From Chara braunii (Eukaryota; Streptophyta; Charophyceae; Charales; Characeae), in the NCBI GenBank assembly GCA_003427395.1, contig BFEA01000045.1, positions 3,062,865 through 3,107,726 on the forward strand: a stretch of DNA of 44,862 bases. Reading direction: 5' to 3'. A program made the position numbers and the translations under genes. Below the pieces are notes generated by a model, which searched no databases, had not been told where the DNA came from, and saw only the letters and a program-made list of their open reading frames with translations. How positions within the stretch are numbered: position 1 is the first letter of the stretch; each line of letters opens with the position of its first letter. Positions 29,439-40,949 of the stretch are shown piece after piece.

Positions 29439-29530
<92 letters not shown>
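29370..29530 (+). repeat. (GA)n microsatellite, about 160 bp
   Basis: Near-perfect GA dinucleotide run with one ambiguous base (N at 29438) and a GAAAG interruption near 29492. Confidence 0.98.
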
Positions 29531-29533
<3 letters not shown>

Positions 29534-29689
29534 CTACTCCTAGTCAACTCGCCCCCTACTTGTCCTACCGTCCTACCCAAGGTCCTCTTTCCACACCTTG
29601 CTTCTTTGTGCCCCCCCCGTAGGTCCTGACCTTTGGTTGGTGAACGAGGTGAAGCCGGAAAGGCGACTGAGGCGGTCGGATATAAAGGA

Positions 29690-30164
29690 TGGTTGAAAAA
29701 GATGGAGGAGGAAGATGGCGCGATGTGGTTGGCTATGGCGGACGGGCGAAGGAGATGGAGGAGGGAGATGGTGCGAGGTGGTTGGCTATGGTGGATGGGT
29801 GAAGGAGATGGGAAAGGAGGATGGTGTGAGGTGGTTGGCTATGGTGGATGGGTGAAGAAGATGGAGGAAGATGGTGTGAGGTGGTTGGCTATGGTGGATG
29901 GGTGAAGGAGATGGAGGAGGAAGATGGTGTGAGGTGGTTGGCTATGGCGGATGGGTGAAGAAGATGGAGGAGGGAGATGGTGCGAGGTGGTTGGCTATGG
30001 TGGGTGGGTGAAGGAGGAGGAGGAAGATGGTGTGAGGTGGGTGGCTATGGTGGATGCGTGAAGGAGATGGAGGGGGAAGATGGTGCGAGGTGGTTGGGTA
30101 TGGCGGATGGGTAAAGAAGATGGAGGAGGGAGATGGTGCGGGGTGGTTGGCTATGGTGGGTGGG
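29690..30164 (+). repeat. About 53-bp minisatellite, first part
   Basis: Repeated 'gaggtggttggctatggtgg' with 'atgggtgaaggagatggaggaggaagatggtgt', with units of about 45-54 bp. It is interrupted at 30165 by an inserted element and resumes at about 30575. Confidence 0.95.
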
Positions 30165-30565
30165 CACCGGTCCCCCCGCCACTGAAAACCCCTACTCCCT
30201 GTGAGTTAGGGCCGGGTTGTACGGAGGGGCGACGACCATACGGAGGCGCCGGGTTGTACGGAGGCCGACAGGTCCAATCCCGCCATTTTGCAAGCGGCAA
30301 CTTCGCCGATTTTTTGTGCTCAGAAAAAACGATCCAAATGTCTGAAAATTTGAGGGTCCATAGATTAGGTCGTGATCTTTCAGGGAAAAATATCAGGGGG
30401 AAAAAAATCATTTTGACGGTGAAATATTCGCTGCGCCGATTTGGTTTATTTTCGATTTTTGTCGCAAAGGAGGCCCGCCCGGTTTTCCACGCTGTACTAC
30501 CGGTACCCGTCGTGAAATGGCACTACCGGTACCCCTGAGGCTTTCTGACGTCAGGAGGACCGGTG
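30165..30565. mobile_element. 401-bp MITE-like insertion with terminal inverted repeats
   Basis: The left end CACCGGTCCCCCCG and the right end (reverse complement CACCGGTCCTCCTG) agree at 12 of 14 positions, with the outer nine perfect. The element sits inside the minisatellite, which continues on both sides. It is AT-richer than its surroundings, has no transposase frame, and has internal duplicates (gccgggttgtacggagg twice, taccggtaccc twice). No clear target-site duplication is visible, because the flank is itself repetitive. Confidence 0.6.
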
Positions 30566-30574
30566 GTTTAAGGA

Positions 30575-30750
30575 GGAGGAAGATAGTGTGAAGTGGGTTG
30601 CTATGGCGGTTGGGTGAAGGAGGAGAAAGATGGTGTGAGGTGGGTGGCCATGGTGGACGGGTGAAGGAGATGGAGAAGGAAGATGGTGCGGGGTGGTTGG
30701 CTATGGTGGATGGGTGAAGGAGATGGAGGAGGAAGATGGTGTGAGGTGTC
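30575..30750 (+). repeat. Minisatellite, continuation after the insertion
   Basis: Same ~53-bp unit family as 29690-30164, about three further units. Confidence 0.9.
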
Positions 30751-31189
30751 CGATACTTCGTCCTACTTTACGCGTCCGACCTTGTCTCCCTAAGTTTTCC
30801 CTTGTCCCAGACTTCAAAAAAACTTCACACTTGCAGTACTAGTCCTACAACAGATATGCAGAAAGTACAGACTTGTAGAAAACACAGACTTTAGAAAACA
30901 AGGTCTTTGCAGATCTGCAGATCTGCAGATTTTCCAGATTTTGTCATTTTCGCCATTTTTGCCTAAGGAGGGAGAACCGAAAAACACAGGCTTGCATTTC
31001 CTAACCTAAACAAGGTCAGAATCAGTCCTATTTTGGTGGGCTCTCTGTTTGTGCCCTATGGAAGCACCCTACCAAATTTGGTCGGATTCCGTCGTCGTTT
31101 GCCCCTACTTGCTGTTTTCGATCGACGTCCGGGCCCCAAGGTGAACAGTTCGGTGAAGTCCATTTTCCGTTTTTGCAGGAAAATGGGCT

Positions 31190-31220
31190 CAGATGACCTG
31201 CAGGTTCTGCAGGTCATCTG
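31190..31220. repeat. 14-bp perfect hairpin
   Basis: Arms cagatgacctgcag (31190-31203) and ctgcaggtcatctg (31207-31220) with the loop gtt. It could fold in DNA or RNA. It is not followed by a T run, so no terminator is called. Confidence 0.85.
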
Positions 31221-31529
31221 TTTATGCCTAGGATATGGGGTCTGTGAAGTGACAACGCCCATACCTTTGTTTTCGTGGAGTTGGCTATAGGCGCCCCCCA
31301 AGCCGCACCGGAGCCTTAGCATTTCTCGGGCCGACTTTGCTCTGGGGAACCTTTTGATGGTTCTCAACAGCAGCAGTAGCCTGGCTTGGCCAGTTATCAG
31401 TAGGAACAGCAACAGCCCCTTTCCTACCAGTCGCAACAGCTACATCAGCAGTCTCAACAACAATAGCGGTCGTAACAGTCTCCTACCTGCCTCCCCCTTT
31501 TCCGTGTTCGATTAGAGAACGGGGGGGGG

Positions 31530-34060
31530 GTGAACTGCACAAGTGTGACTAGACTACACATACACATGAAGTCATGAAAGCAACAAGGACCAAATCGGAA
31601 CACTACCAAGTGAGAGATGAGTGACCTGCTCAAGTGGGATTACACTACACATACACATGAAGTCATTAAGGCAACAACGACTGAACTGGAACACTACCGA
31701 GTGACAGACGAGTGAACTGCACGTGTGACTACACTACACATACACATGAAGTCATGAAAGCAACAAGTACTGAACCGGAACACTACCAAGTGACAGGTGA
31801 GTGAACTGCACAAGTGTGACTAGACTACACATACACACGAGATTCTGAAAGCAAGGAGGACTGAATCGGAACACTACCAAGTGACAGATGACTGAACTCC
31901 ACAAGTGTGACTAGACTACACATACACATGAAGTCATGAAGGCACCAAGTGATAGAGGAGTGACCTGCACAAGTCGGACTAAACTACACATACACATGAA
32001 GTCATGAAAGCAACAAGTATTGAACTGGAACACTACCAAACAGAATGTGAGTATGAAGCAAGGTAAGCAATCAGGATTGAACCGAGATATCACCAAGTGG
32101 AGGATTAATGAAAAACACTAGCTAGCCTAGATCAAACACATGCATGGAGCAAGGGAAGCAATCAAGATTGAACCGAGATATCACAAAGTGGAGGATGAAT
32201 GAAAAACAGCTAGACTAGATCAAACACATGTATGTAGCAAGGGAAGCAATCAAGATCGAACCGAGATATCACCAAGTGGAAGACGAGTGAAAAGCACTAG
32301 CTAGACTAGATCAAACACATGTATGGAGCAAAGGAAGCAATCAAGATTGAACCGAGATATCACCAAGTGGAAGANNNNNNNNNNNNNNNNNNNNNNNNNN
32401 NNNNNNNNNNNNNNNNNNNNNNNNNNNNNNNNNNNNNNNNNNNNNNNNNNNNNNNNNNNNNNNNNNNNNNNNNNGTGAAAAACACTAGCTAGACTAGACC
32501 AAACACGTGTATGGAGCAAAGGAAGCAATCAAGATTGAACCGAGATATCACCAAGTGGAAGATGAGTGATAAAAATTAGCTAGACTAGATCAAACACATG
32601 TATGGAGCAAAAGAAGCAATCAAGATTCAACCGAGATATCACCAAATGGAAGATGAGTGATAAAAACTAGCTAGACTAGATCAAACACATGTATGTAGCA
32701 AAGGAAGCAATCGAAATTGAACCGAGATCCCACCAAATGGAAGATGCATGAAAAACACTGGCTAGACTAGATCAAACATATGTATGGAGCAAAGGAAGCA
32801 ATCAAGATTGAGCCGAGATATCACCAAGTGGAACATGAGTGAAAAACACTAGCTAGAGTAGATCAAACACATGTATGGAGCAAAGGAAGCAATCAAGATT
32901 AAACCGAGATATCACCAAGTGGAGGATGAGTGAAAAACACTAGCTAGACTAGATCATACACATGTATGGAGCAAAGGAAGCAATCCAGATTGAACCGAGA
33001 TATCACCAAGTGGAGGATGAGTGAAAAACGCTAGCTAGACTATATGAAACACATGTATGGAGCAAAGGAAGCAATCATGATTGAACCGAGATATCACCAA
33101 GTGGAGGATGGATGAAAAACACTAGCTAGACTACATCAAATACATGCGTGAAGCAAGGGAAGCAATCAAGATTGGACCGAGATATCACCAAGTGGAAGAT
33201 GAGTGAAAAACACTAGCTAGACTAGGTCAAACACATGTATGGAGCAAAGAAAGCGATCAAGATTAAACCGAGATATCACCAAGTGGAAGATGAGTGAAAA
33301 ACACTGGCTAGATCAAACACATGTATAAAGCAAAGGAAGCAATCAAGATTGGACCGAGATATCACCAAGTGGAAGATGAGTGATAAACACTAGCTAGACT
33401 AAATGTGGAAGATGAGTGATAAACACTAGCTAGACTAAATCAAACACATGTATGGAGCAAGGGAAGCAATCAAGATTGAACCAAGATATCACCAAGTGGA
33501 CGATGAGTGATAAACACTAGCTAGACTAAATCAAACACATGTATGGAGCAAAGGAAGCAATCAAGATTGAACCGAGATNCCAAGTGGAAGATGAGTGAAA
33601 AACACTAGCTAGACTAAATCAAACACATGTATGGAGCAAAGGAAGCAATCAAGATTGAACCGAGATATCACCAACTGGAAGATGAGTGAAAAACACTAGC
33701 TAGACTAGATCAAACACATGTATGGAGCAAAGGAAGCAATCAAGATTGAAACGGAACATCATCATGTGAGTTATGGGCCACATATGTGAGTGAGACTTGC
33801 TCAAACACATGCATGGAGCTCATGTGCGCAACCAAGAAAGAAACAGAACATCATTATGTGAGATATGAACCACACATGTGAGTGAGACTTGCTCAAACAC
33901 ATGCATGGAGCTCATGTAAGCAACCAAGAATGAAGCGAAACATCATCATGTGAGAAATGAGCCACACATGTGAGTGAGACTTGCTCAAACACATGCATGG
34001 AGCTCATGTAAGCAACCAGGAATGAAACGGGACATCACTATGTGAGAAAACTGCGCAAAG
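31530..34060. repeat. 91-bp satellite array, three subfamilies
   Basis: The monomer spacing is 91 bp (for example 'gaagcaatcaagatt' at 32522 and 32613). Three blocks differ in sequence: 31530-32050 ('gactacactacacatacacatgaagtcat'), 32050-33760 ('ctagctagactagatcaaacacatgtatgg') and 33760-34060 ('gagacttgctcaaacacatgcatggagctc'). All share the 'catca.caagtg..' core. A partial local duplication of about 43 bp is near 33390-33430. The array directly precedes LTR copy 3. Confidence 0.95.
32375..32474. other. Assembly gap, 100 N
   Basis: Exactly 100 N inside the 91-bp array. This is the usual placeholder for a gap of unknown length, so the true array may be longer. Confidence 0.99.
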
Positions 34061-34336
34061 CAAGCGAAAAAAGTCATCAAGGCACTAGTATGATTGAAAA
34101 TCCAAGTAACGATTTACTCCCAAGTGTAGGGAGAGAGAGATAGTGTGGTGAGAGTGAGTAAAACTCACCTCAAAGCCTGAAATTACATAGCCCAAAGTGG
34201 CGATTTACTATGGGAGAGGGAATGGTCACTGTCGAGACACTTCATTAAAGGAGGAGTCACTCCTATCTCTTCCCTGTATTTAGGAAGCTTCATCTATGGA
34301 GAGAGAAAGGAGATGAGAGGAGAGGAGAGAGGGGGG

Positions 34337-34440
34337 GATGAAGAAGAAGAAGAGGAAGAGGAAGAAGAAGAAGAAGAAGAAGAAGAAGAAGAAGAAGAAA
34401 AAGAAGAAGAAAAAGAAAAAGAAGAAGAAGGAGGGGGAAG
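34337..34440 (+). repeat. (GAA)n purine tract of LTR copy 3
   Basis: A GAA-rich run in the same position as the tracts at 644-915 and 18059-18480. It is much shorter than that of copy 2. Confidence 0.95.
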
Positions 34441-35344
34441 TTCCTCCTCCTTGTCCCACTCACCTTTCTTATACTCTCTTGGTGTTGAATACCAGTCCTG
34501 ATGAAGCTCCTCTCTTCTTTCCACAAGTGTCACCTTAGCTATGGCTTTCTCTTTCCTCAAGCCTAAGCTATTGCAAGCTCCTCCCACTATGGTTATGGAG
34601 TCCCCCCTCTAGGAGGGCTAATGAGACTCCCTCTAGCCTCTCCTCCTTCCTCACAGCCTGGGGGCTATGGCGGATCACCTCCTTAGGCCAGCCTCACTAC
34701 CACCAACCTCTAGAGCTCATACTAGTCCAAAACCTCCTCTAAGCTCCCAAAGTGGCAGGGGTTCCCCTCTCCTCACTCCAAGTGAGAGAAGTGCTCCTAT
34801 GAGCTCACTTGGGCAGCATGGGCACACCTCATGCAAATGTGAGTGTGGCGGGTTGCTCCCTAAGCTTATGTAGGCTGAAACCGGAGAGCACCGGCCAGCC
34901 TATGAGCCTCCCCAAGTGCCTCAAAGTGAAACGAGGTACCCCCAAGGCAAAACCCCACCAATAGGCCCCTCCGAGGGTACCTAGGTCTTATTTTGGCCAA
35001 GTACATGCAGTCCGAGTGATTGGTACCAACTCGGATTGCCTCTTAGCCTCCTTCAACCTCCTTTTCCTTTTCAAAATGCTGCCCCTTTGAGTCCAAATGC
35101 CCAAGGGGCAGCCTCACTTGAGAGAAAAAGGCCTAGAGGACCTTTTTTCTCGATTTTTTCAGTTTCTACCCTATTTTCGGTGGCCGAGGTATTTTCCCAT
35201 GCCTCAGTGCTATTTCAGCCTTGGATCTGGCTGAGAACCAAGGCTAACAATATTCCGTGCCACCCCCAAGTAGTCCTCGCTTCAGATTTGAGCCCCTAAG
35301 CTTACTTTTTCAGTTTTTTTTGCATCCGGCCCTCTTTTGGGGCC

Positions 35345-36600
35345 AAATGCAAGTTGTGGGGTTGTGGGACTAGGGAAAATGCCACAGTTGCAGTCCGAGA
35401 AATAACGGACTACATAAGGATGCCTAGGCCAAGAGAAAATGAGCCATGGCAAGCCCAAAAGGCTAGAAAAAAATGATTTTGGCGTGAGGCAAATAGAGAC
35501 GGTAAACGACAACCGTGAGATGAGATCTCGTGGTTGAGAATAATCGGCACACATGGGGCACTTGAGGAGGGGATACTGGAACTTACAAGGGCAAGGAGGT
35601 CCCAAAATAAAAATGGGACGACGTCCGGGACGATGCCGGGGACTAAATGGGCCTAAATAAAAATAGTCGAAAAATGGGACATGCGTCGGCTGGACTATCG
35701 GCGGGACAAAAAAAATGGAACTAGTACGGAGAAAGTGGCGGGGCCTTGAGATGTCCCAAGGGAACCATGAGCCAACATGAGGAATGGTCGCGCAAAGCAA
35801 ACGACACCGTCGAGATCGAGATCTAGAGGTGGGAAATATTACCACCACTAGCGGAAGCACTAGTGGGATCAAGTGGGAAAGTCGTGAGAGAAAAAAAAGC
35901 AAAGTAATGGTGAGGGGAGGCCTACCCAGCACTCCTAGATATCTCGGACTAGCTAGGCATGAGAAAATAGAGACCAAAGGGGCTCAGCACAGAAAAAAAA
36001 CTACCAAAAGAAAACGGAGCAAAGGGGGCCCAAAATTGAGGCTAACGGAGGCAAAATGAAGCCTCCTTGAGTATGGGGGCTTTATTATTGTAATCCGAGA
36101 TATAACGGCCAACTTCTGAGTCTGAATCTGGCCATAGATGAAGATCCATGGCCTAGAAAAAGACTCAACAGCCACTTGACACTTGTCACATCAGAAATAA
36201 AAGAAAAGTAAAAAAAAATGAGAGAAAATGGAGGGAGAATGAGCCAAAGGGGGAGAAAAGGGTAGAGGAGAATGTCCCGGCCAGTTGGGACTGGCACAGT
36301 AGGGGTTGGCAGGTCCCTATTGTGACCTCATCCCTCCAAGATTTAAGGAGGGTAATCCGGATTGCAGAGGTATGACCCTTGGGGCATTATCTCTGTAATA
36401 TCTGAATTAAAAAGACAAAATTGAGAGAAAAAACAGAAGGGAAATGACCAGTTTTCTTTTAGGCCGTGGATCTGAGATTCAGATCCATGGAGGAGGGAAT
36501 ATGCCGTTTTTGACGAGGCCAACGCAAACAGCCAACTCCGGAATGAGTTGGTAGCCCAAAATGGAAAGAAACGAAAGAAAGAAAAAGACAAAAAAAAATG
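35345..36600. repeat. Inverted segment inside LTR copy 3
   Basis: Its left part (gcaagttgtggggttgtggg) is the reverse complement of copy 2 near 20675-20700, and its right part (aactccggaatgag) is the reverse complement of copy 2 near 19436-19450. Both outer flanks remain in normal orientation. Hence a ~1.25-kb inversion relative to copies 1 and 2. Confidence 0.85.
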
Positions 36601-37509
36601 AAGTGCTCAATTTTCAAGTGCATCCGGGCTCAATATTGGCCCCGGATGCACCTAAAACATGTGTTTTCCCTTCCCCATACAGTCCGTTGTAACTCGGACT
36701 GCAGTAGGGGTCAATTTCCCAGCCCCATTGCCCCACAACTAGCCCAAAGCTGAAGGAAAAAGAAACGACCAACTTTCAAGTGCATTCGGGCTCAATATTG
36801 GCTCCGGATGCACCTAAAACATGTGTTTCTCTTCCCCTATGTAATCCGTTGTATCTCGGTTGCATGGGGCCTTGATTTTCCTTGATTTTCTCTGCAAAAT
36901 CAAGAGAAATTCGAGGTCCTTTGCAACCGCCATATGCCAGAATGTATCTGGTGACGGATGTATCTCCCCAAGTGGTCGTTTTTTACCGTTAAGACCTTTT
37001 GCTCTTTTCTTTTCTTTTCTCTTTTCTTTTCTTTTCTTTTTCCTCCTTTTCTGGACAGTAGGGACCTGACAGTCCCTACTTGTGGTTGTCCCTACTGACG
37101 ACCAACTCACTCACTCCCTCTCACTCCTTTTGTCTCATTCTCCTATCTTTTTCTTTTCTTTTTCCTTCTTTTTCTAGCATGCCAAGTGTCAAGTGGTCGT
37201 TAAGGCTTTTTCTAGGCCCTTCCTCTTAGTTTTGGCGCTCCCTATACCCATGGTGCAGTCTGTTACATCTGAGACTGCAATTGTGGCTCCCTCATGCCCA
37301 TGGGAGCCTCCCTTTACCTCTATTTCTCCCACACAGTGGCCCCTCATACTCCGATTTTCTCCCGGAGGCCTATTTTTCCCATGGAGTCTCTTTTGATTCC
37401 ATTTTCTTGAGGGAGGCTGATTCAAGATTTTTCGGATTGCTCCCATGACTCCTCCTTCATGTTTCTTTTCTTTTTCTTTTCCTTTTGATCTCCCCGTTCG
37501 CTCCCACTA

Positions 37510-37800
37510 GTGCTTGTCCCGCATGGTGGTCCCCGACACTTTGTCCCATCGGTGGTCCCTAACACTTTGTCCCATCGGTGGTCCTCAACACTTTGTCCTG
37601 TCGGTGGTCCCCGACACTTTGTCCCGTCGGTGGTCCCTGACACTTTGTCCCGTCGGTGGTCCCCGATACTTTGTCCCGTCGATGGTCCCCGAGAGTCCCG
37701 TCGGTGGTCCCCGATACTTTGTTCCATCGGTGGTCCCCGACACTTTGTCCCATCGGTGGTCCCCGACACTTTGTCCCATCGGTGGTCCCCGACACTTTGT
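37510..37800. repeat. 26-bp minisatellite in LTR copy 3, about eleven units
   Basis: Units of 'gtcccatcggtggtccccgacacttt' (26 bp). One unit is shortened near 37690. It is the longest of the three arrays. The 268- and 282-codon frames over it are repeat artefacts. Confidence 0.95.
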
Positions 37801-38223
37801 GTCGTCTTTCTCTGGCGTTCTCCGGTCGTCAAGGCCCCCTTCCCGTATGACCTTGGCACCCCGTTGTGGCCCTTACTTTTTAGTGTCCCGCGGCCACCAG
37901 GGTCGTCCACCTTTCGGCTTCACTGTTCTCTTGCCATCTGCCACACCCTGTTGGCCCCTCGGGTCCTTGCCATGCCAAATTCGAATGGCCCTCCTGGCCC
38001 CATGCTATGCCCCTATGCGCCCCTGTTACTTGCTTGCCATTGTCGGGTCCTTCACCTTGCGGTACTTAGCCCAGGGCATCATACCTTCCTGCAGTCCCGT
38101 CCTAGTCCTTTGTCTTTTCTCTCTCTCTTATCTCCTTTCTCCGGATTTCTCTGTCGTGCACAACTTGGATACATACAGGCTCTCAAGTGTCGGGACGTTA
38201 TTCGGGATCCACAGGTCCCGACA

Positions 38224-38962
38224 ACGGTCGGCAGTCGGGGTCGGCGGTCGGCAGGGATGCAACCATGGCTACTGCGCAATTTCGGATTTCACAAAAAATT
38301 CAAAAAACGATTTTGAGCCAAAGGAAAAATTCCGAAAAAAAGGAAAAATATTTAGGAATTAGCAGTTATGTAATGAATCGCGAATGGGAACTAATTAGGT
38401 TAACCTAATCAATTAATAAATCAATCAATCATGTCTAATCAATCAATCAATCGATTCCCTACTTCGCGCGTTAGGTCAGATTCGTCCTGATTCACTAGAG
38501 CGTGGCTCCAATAGCAACTGACACATGCTCAATTGAGCGATGTATATGGAGCCAAGGATCCGCAAAGTGATGAAAAGGACTTGAATGGACAATTCAACAA
38601 AGCATCAACAAACAATTTACATCCAGATACATATGAAAATAGAACAGTGTAGCGCAGTGGAAGCTTCAAAGATATGACCTGACCTATCAGAGACTGACGC
38701 AACATCCCATCATACACCACACATGTGAGAGAGGGAGGGACCACACACATGGAAGAAAGGTCCCTCCTTGCACACGCGCATGGGGGAGATACCACGGATG
38801 AAAAGATGGGGAGAGGCGAGACGAAGACGGAGGTGAGGGAGAAGACCAAGATCGCGATGGCAAGTCCAAAAATAGTCTCCCTGCCGAATGTCCAATCAAC
38901 GTCTGCCGTAAAAATGTCAAATCAGATCCTGGGCCTTATCCCCGATGTAACCTCTGCCTGGA

Positions 38963-38964
<2 letters not shown>
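38224..38964. other. Flank of the repeat complex, no gene recognised
   Basis: The composition changes abruptly after the LTR end. It contains a short (gtcggc)n-like start, an A-rich stretch and 'aatcaatcaatc' repeats near 38410-38450. No supported coding frame. Confidence 0.4.

Positions 38965-39037
<73 letters not shown>
38965..39037 (+). repeat. (CT)n microsatellite, about 73 bp
   Basis: Pure CT run. Pyrimidine tracts of this kind are common just upstream of or within plant 5' leaders, and a candidate short exon follows at 39067. Confidence 0.95.
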
Positions 39038-39038
<1 letters not shown>

Positions 39039-39066
39039 AGGACGAGAGAAGAAGACGAAGAAGAAG

Positions 39067-39181
39067 ATGCCATCCTCCTCGCTATCTCACCTGCAGGTAA
39101 CTGCCGCCACGTACTAACTGTTGTCGCTTGTATCCTCTATGCTGCAGGTGCGCTGGCGCGAAGACCAGCTATGGCGCCCAG
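39067..39181 (+). CDS. Candidate first two short exons of a plus-strand gene
   Basis: ATG at 39067 opens a 30-nt exon ending CTGCAG at 39096. A 51-nt intron (39097-39147) starts GTAACT, contains TACTAAC at 39112-39118, and ends in a pyrimidine-rich ATGCTGCAG. The next exon (39148-39181) ends CCCAG before GTAAGA. The two join in frame (MPSSSLSHLQ then VRWREDQLWRP). The continuation is not found. A 51-nt intron is short, so this may be chance. Confidence 0.25.
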
Positions 39182-39752
39182 GTAAGATCTCCGCTGGCGC
39201 AGGTATGGCCTCCGCCTCACTCCCAACCTACACCTCTACCTCCAGCGTAGCGCTGTAGCACTGCTCCAGCAGCGTGTCGCCCAAGAAATGAGCTACTCGA
39301 ACTGTGTGTCTGCCCAGGCGTGGCCAAGCTATAAGTAGCGCTGGGCCTCGTGTGCCTCCGTGTGCCTCTCGACTTTGGCCAAAACGTGGCCTGCTGGGTC
39401 TGGGTCCCGACCGGACGTCCAGACCCTCCCTGCTGATGCAGCAGGAACGTCCGCTACTGAACGCAAACGGACCTGGCCCAACAGGGTCTGCCTATGTCCG
39501 TACCAGCCCAAAAACGCGGCCTTTGTCCGAACAGACCGAAGGTCTGTTCGAACGAATTGCAAGTCCGAAACAACGCCTGAACAAACAAAAATAGGACATC
39601 TAATAAATAGATAAATAAATAAATGAATGAATGCTGCCTCAAACCAAAACCTGCGGCCCTAAGGCCGGCCGTGGGGCTCCAGGGCGCCCGTCTGTGCGGC
39701 GTGCGGCCTGGACGCCCTCAGCAACCATCGGGCCCCCGAAATGGGGCCTGTA

Positions 39753-39777
39753 TTTTTTTTTTTTTTTTTTTTTTTTT
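39753..39777 (+). repeat. Poly(T) run, 25 nt
   Basis: On the minus strand this is a poly(A) tail-like run after '...cgggttgtctttc'. It could mark the 3' end of a minus-strand retroposon, but no body was identified. Confidence 0.8.
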
Positions 39778-40389
39778 GAAAGACAACCCGAGTAAATGCT
39801 AGGGGTGCTGATAAGAGCAGACACCACCAGCACGCTCGGGGTGGCTCCATCTATTGGTGGGGAGCAACACCTGCTGGAAATCGGGTCCAGCGTCCCTCAA
39901 CAATTATGAATTCATGTCAACACGCCACGTGTCAGTCAAACAAAAGACCTACACATCAACCGACCAACAAGCGGCACTCTATAACCTGATGAGCAGCATT
40001 GATTGCCCTCAGCAGAGGGGATTAACTGGTCATCACAATGAAAATCAGATTCCCACTCCAAAACCCTTTTTATCTGCTATCAATCCTTGCAGCCCCATAA
40101 GGGGGAGGGGCATTTGGAGAAGGAAGTAAAAAGTCAAACGGTAAACATCAGAACTCATGTTGGGGTGCCACGTGGACATCTGTCTAACTATATTAGCCGC
40201 GATGAGGACCGCCACGTAGGCTCAGTATTCAAAGTCAGCCCCAACTCCGAAACCCTCATCCTCTGCCAACCAGCGCGTACAACACCACGAGGGGGAAAAG
40301 CATTCGGAGTAGGGAGTCAAAGCACAATTCATCATTCAGAATAAGAAGTGAGACCGAATCCTCAGCTGGTTGTCGGGGTTCCATGTACC

Positions 40390-40949
40390 TTAATCACACC
40401 CCTCACTCCCCCCGCCCGGGTCCCACAGAAGCAACATGATAGCATGTCGAGTAGACGTAGCTATAGACAACATCTTCATTCCATCCCCAATAGCACCACC
40501 CTGTCTGGAAGAAGCAAGACGCTCGAGAAAAGCCCCCTGCCCCCTACACCCGCTATTGCAGTTATTTTCTACCCTTCCCATGATGTTATCATCATTAACT
40601 GTGTTGGCCCAGGTGCATGTATGACAATCATCCCCACGCTGAGCACTCTCCTCACCGTCGTTGTTTGTCTTATTGTTATCGTTGTCATCGATGGCCCAGA
40701 TGCATATTTCACCTTCGTCGCCACGCTGATCACCATCCTCGCCGTTATCTTTGTCGTTGTTGTTGTTGTTGTTGTTGATGTCATCATCGATGTTATTATT
40801 GGTGTTGTTGTCCTCATCATCTCCACGTAAAGCCCCAACAACGCCGTTATGATTATCGTCGTTGTTGTTGTTGTTGTTGTTGTTGTCGTTGTTGTCGTCA
40901 TCAACATTCTCATCGTTGCCAATTACAGCATCTTTGTTGGCGGGAGTAG
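40390..40949 (-). CDS. Candidate terminal exon: Asn/Asp-rich acidic tail
   Basis: On the minus strand a 3' splice site (tttgtatttcag) precedes 40949. Reading with two leading bases gives 186 codons without a stop to TAA 40390-40392. The sequence is ATPANKDAVIGNDENVDDD, then runs of Asn and Asp from GTT/GTC-type repeats, then a less repetitive, Gly/Cys-containing end (NCNSGCRGQGAFLERLASS, LLLWDPGGGSEGCD). The Thr- and Val-rich readings of the other frames are shadows of the same trinucleotide repeat. The exon expects one base from the preceding exon. It may belong to the same gene as the exons at 42158 and 43168, but the joining exon was not found. Confidence 0.4.
40751..40895 (+). repeat. (GTT)n trinucleotide tracts
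   Basis: Two GTT runs (about 40751-40776 and 40857-40895) lie within the candidate terminal exon, read on the minus strand as AAC (Asn). Confidence 0.9.

Larger units (their letters stand above)
34260..38223 (-). mobile_element. Long LTR, copy 3, rearranged
   Basis: Collinear with copies 1 and 2 at 34290-35340 and 36600-38223, ending in tcccgaca at 38217-38223 (TGTCGGGA on the minus strand). The part 35345-36600 is in the opposite orientation. There is no polypurine tract beyond 38223, and the following DNA is of different character. This fits the outer edge of a 5' LTR or a solo LTR. Whether the satellite to its left is part of the LTR is unresolved. Confidence 0.7.

Noticed and set aside
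31360-31480. CAG/CAA-rich stretch resembling a poly-Gln coding region
   Set aside because: Short, with stops in the Gln frame and no surrounding exon signals.
31530-34060. CRISPR-like regular repeats
   Set aside because: Monomers are contiguous 91-bp satellites without unique spacers, in a eukaryotic setting.
35282-35977. 231-codon minus-strand frame in LTR copy 3
   Set aside because: Lies in the inverted segment. The matching frames in copies 1 and 2 are short and differ, so it is not a conserved protein.
37510-38362. 268- and 282-codon plus-strand frames and a 162-codon minus-strand frame
   Set aside because: All are generated by the 26-bp minisatellite, which keeps every frame open. No conservation with copies 1 and 2.
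40569-40922. Poly-Thr frame on the minus strand
   Set aside because: Other-frame reading of the GTT repeat. The Asn/Asp frame is the one that continues from a splice site to a stop.
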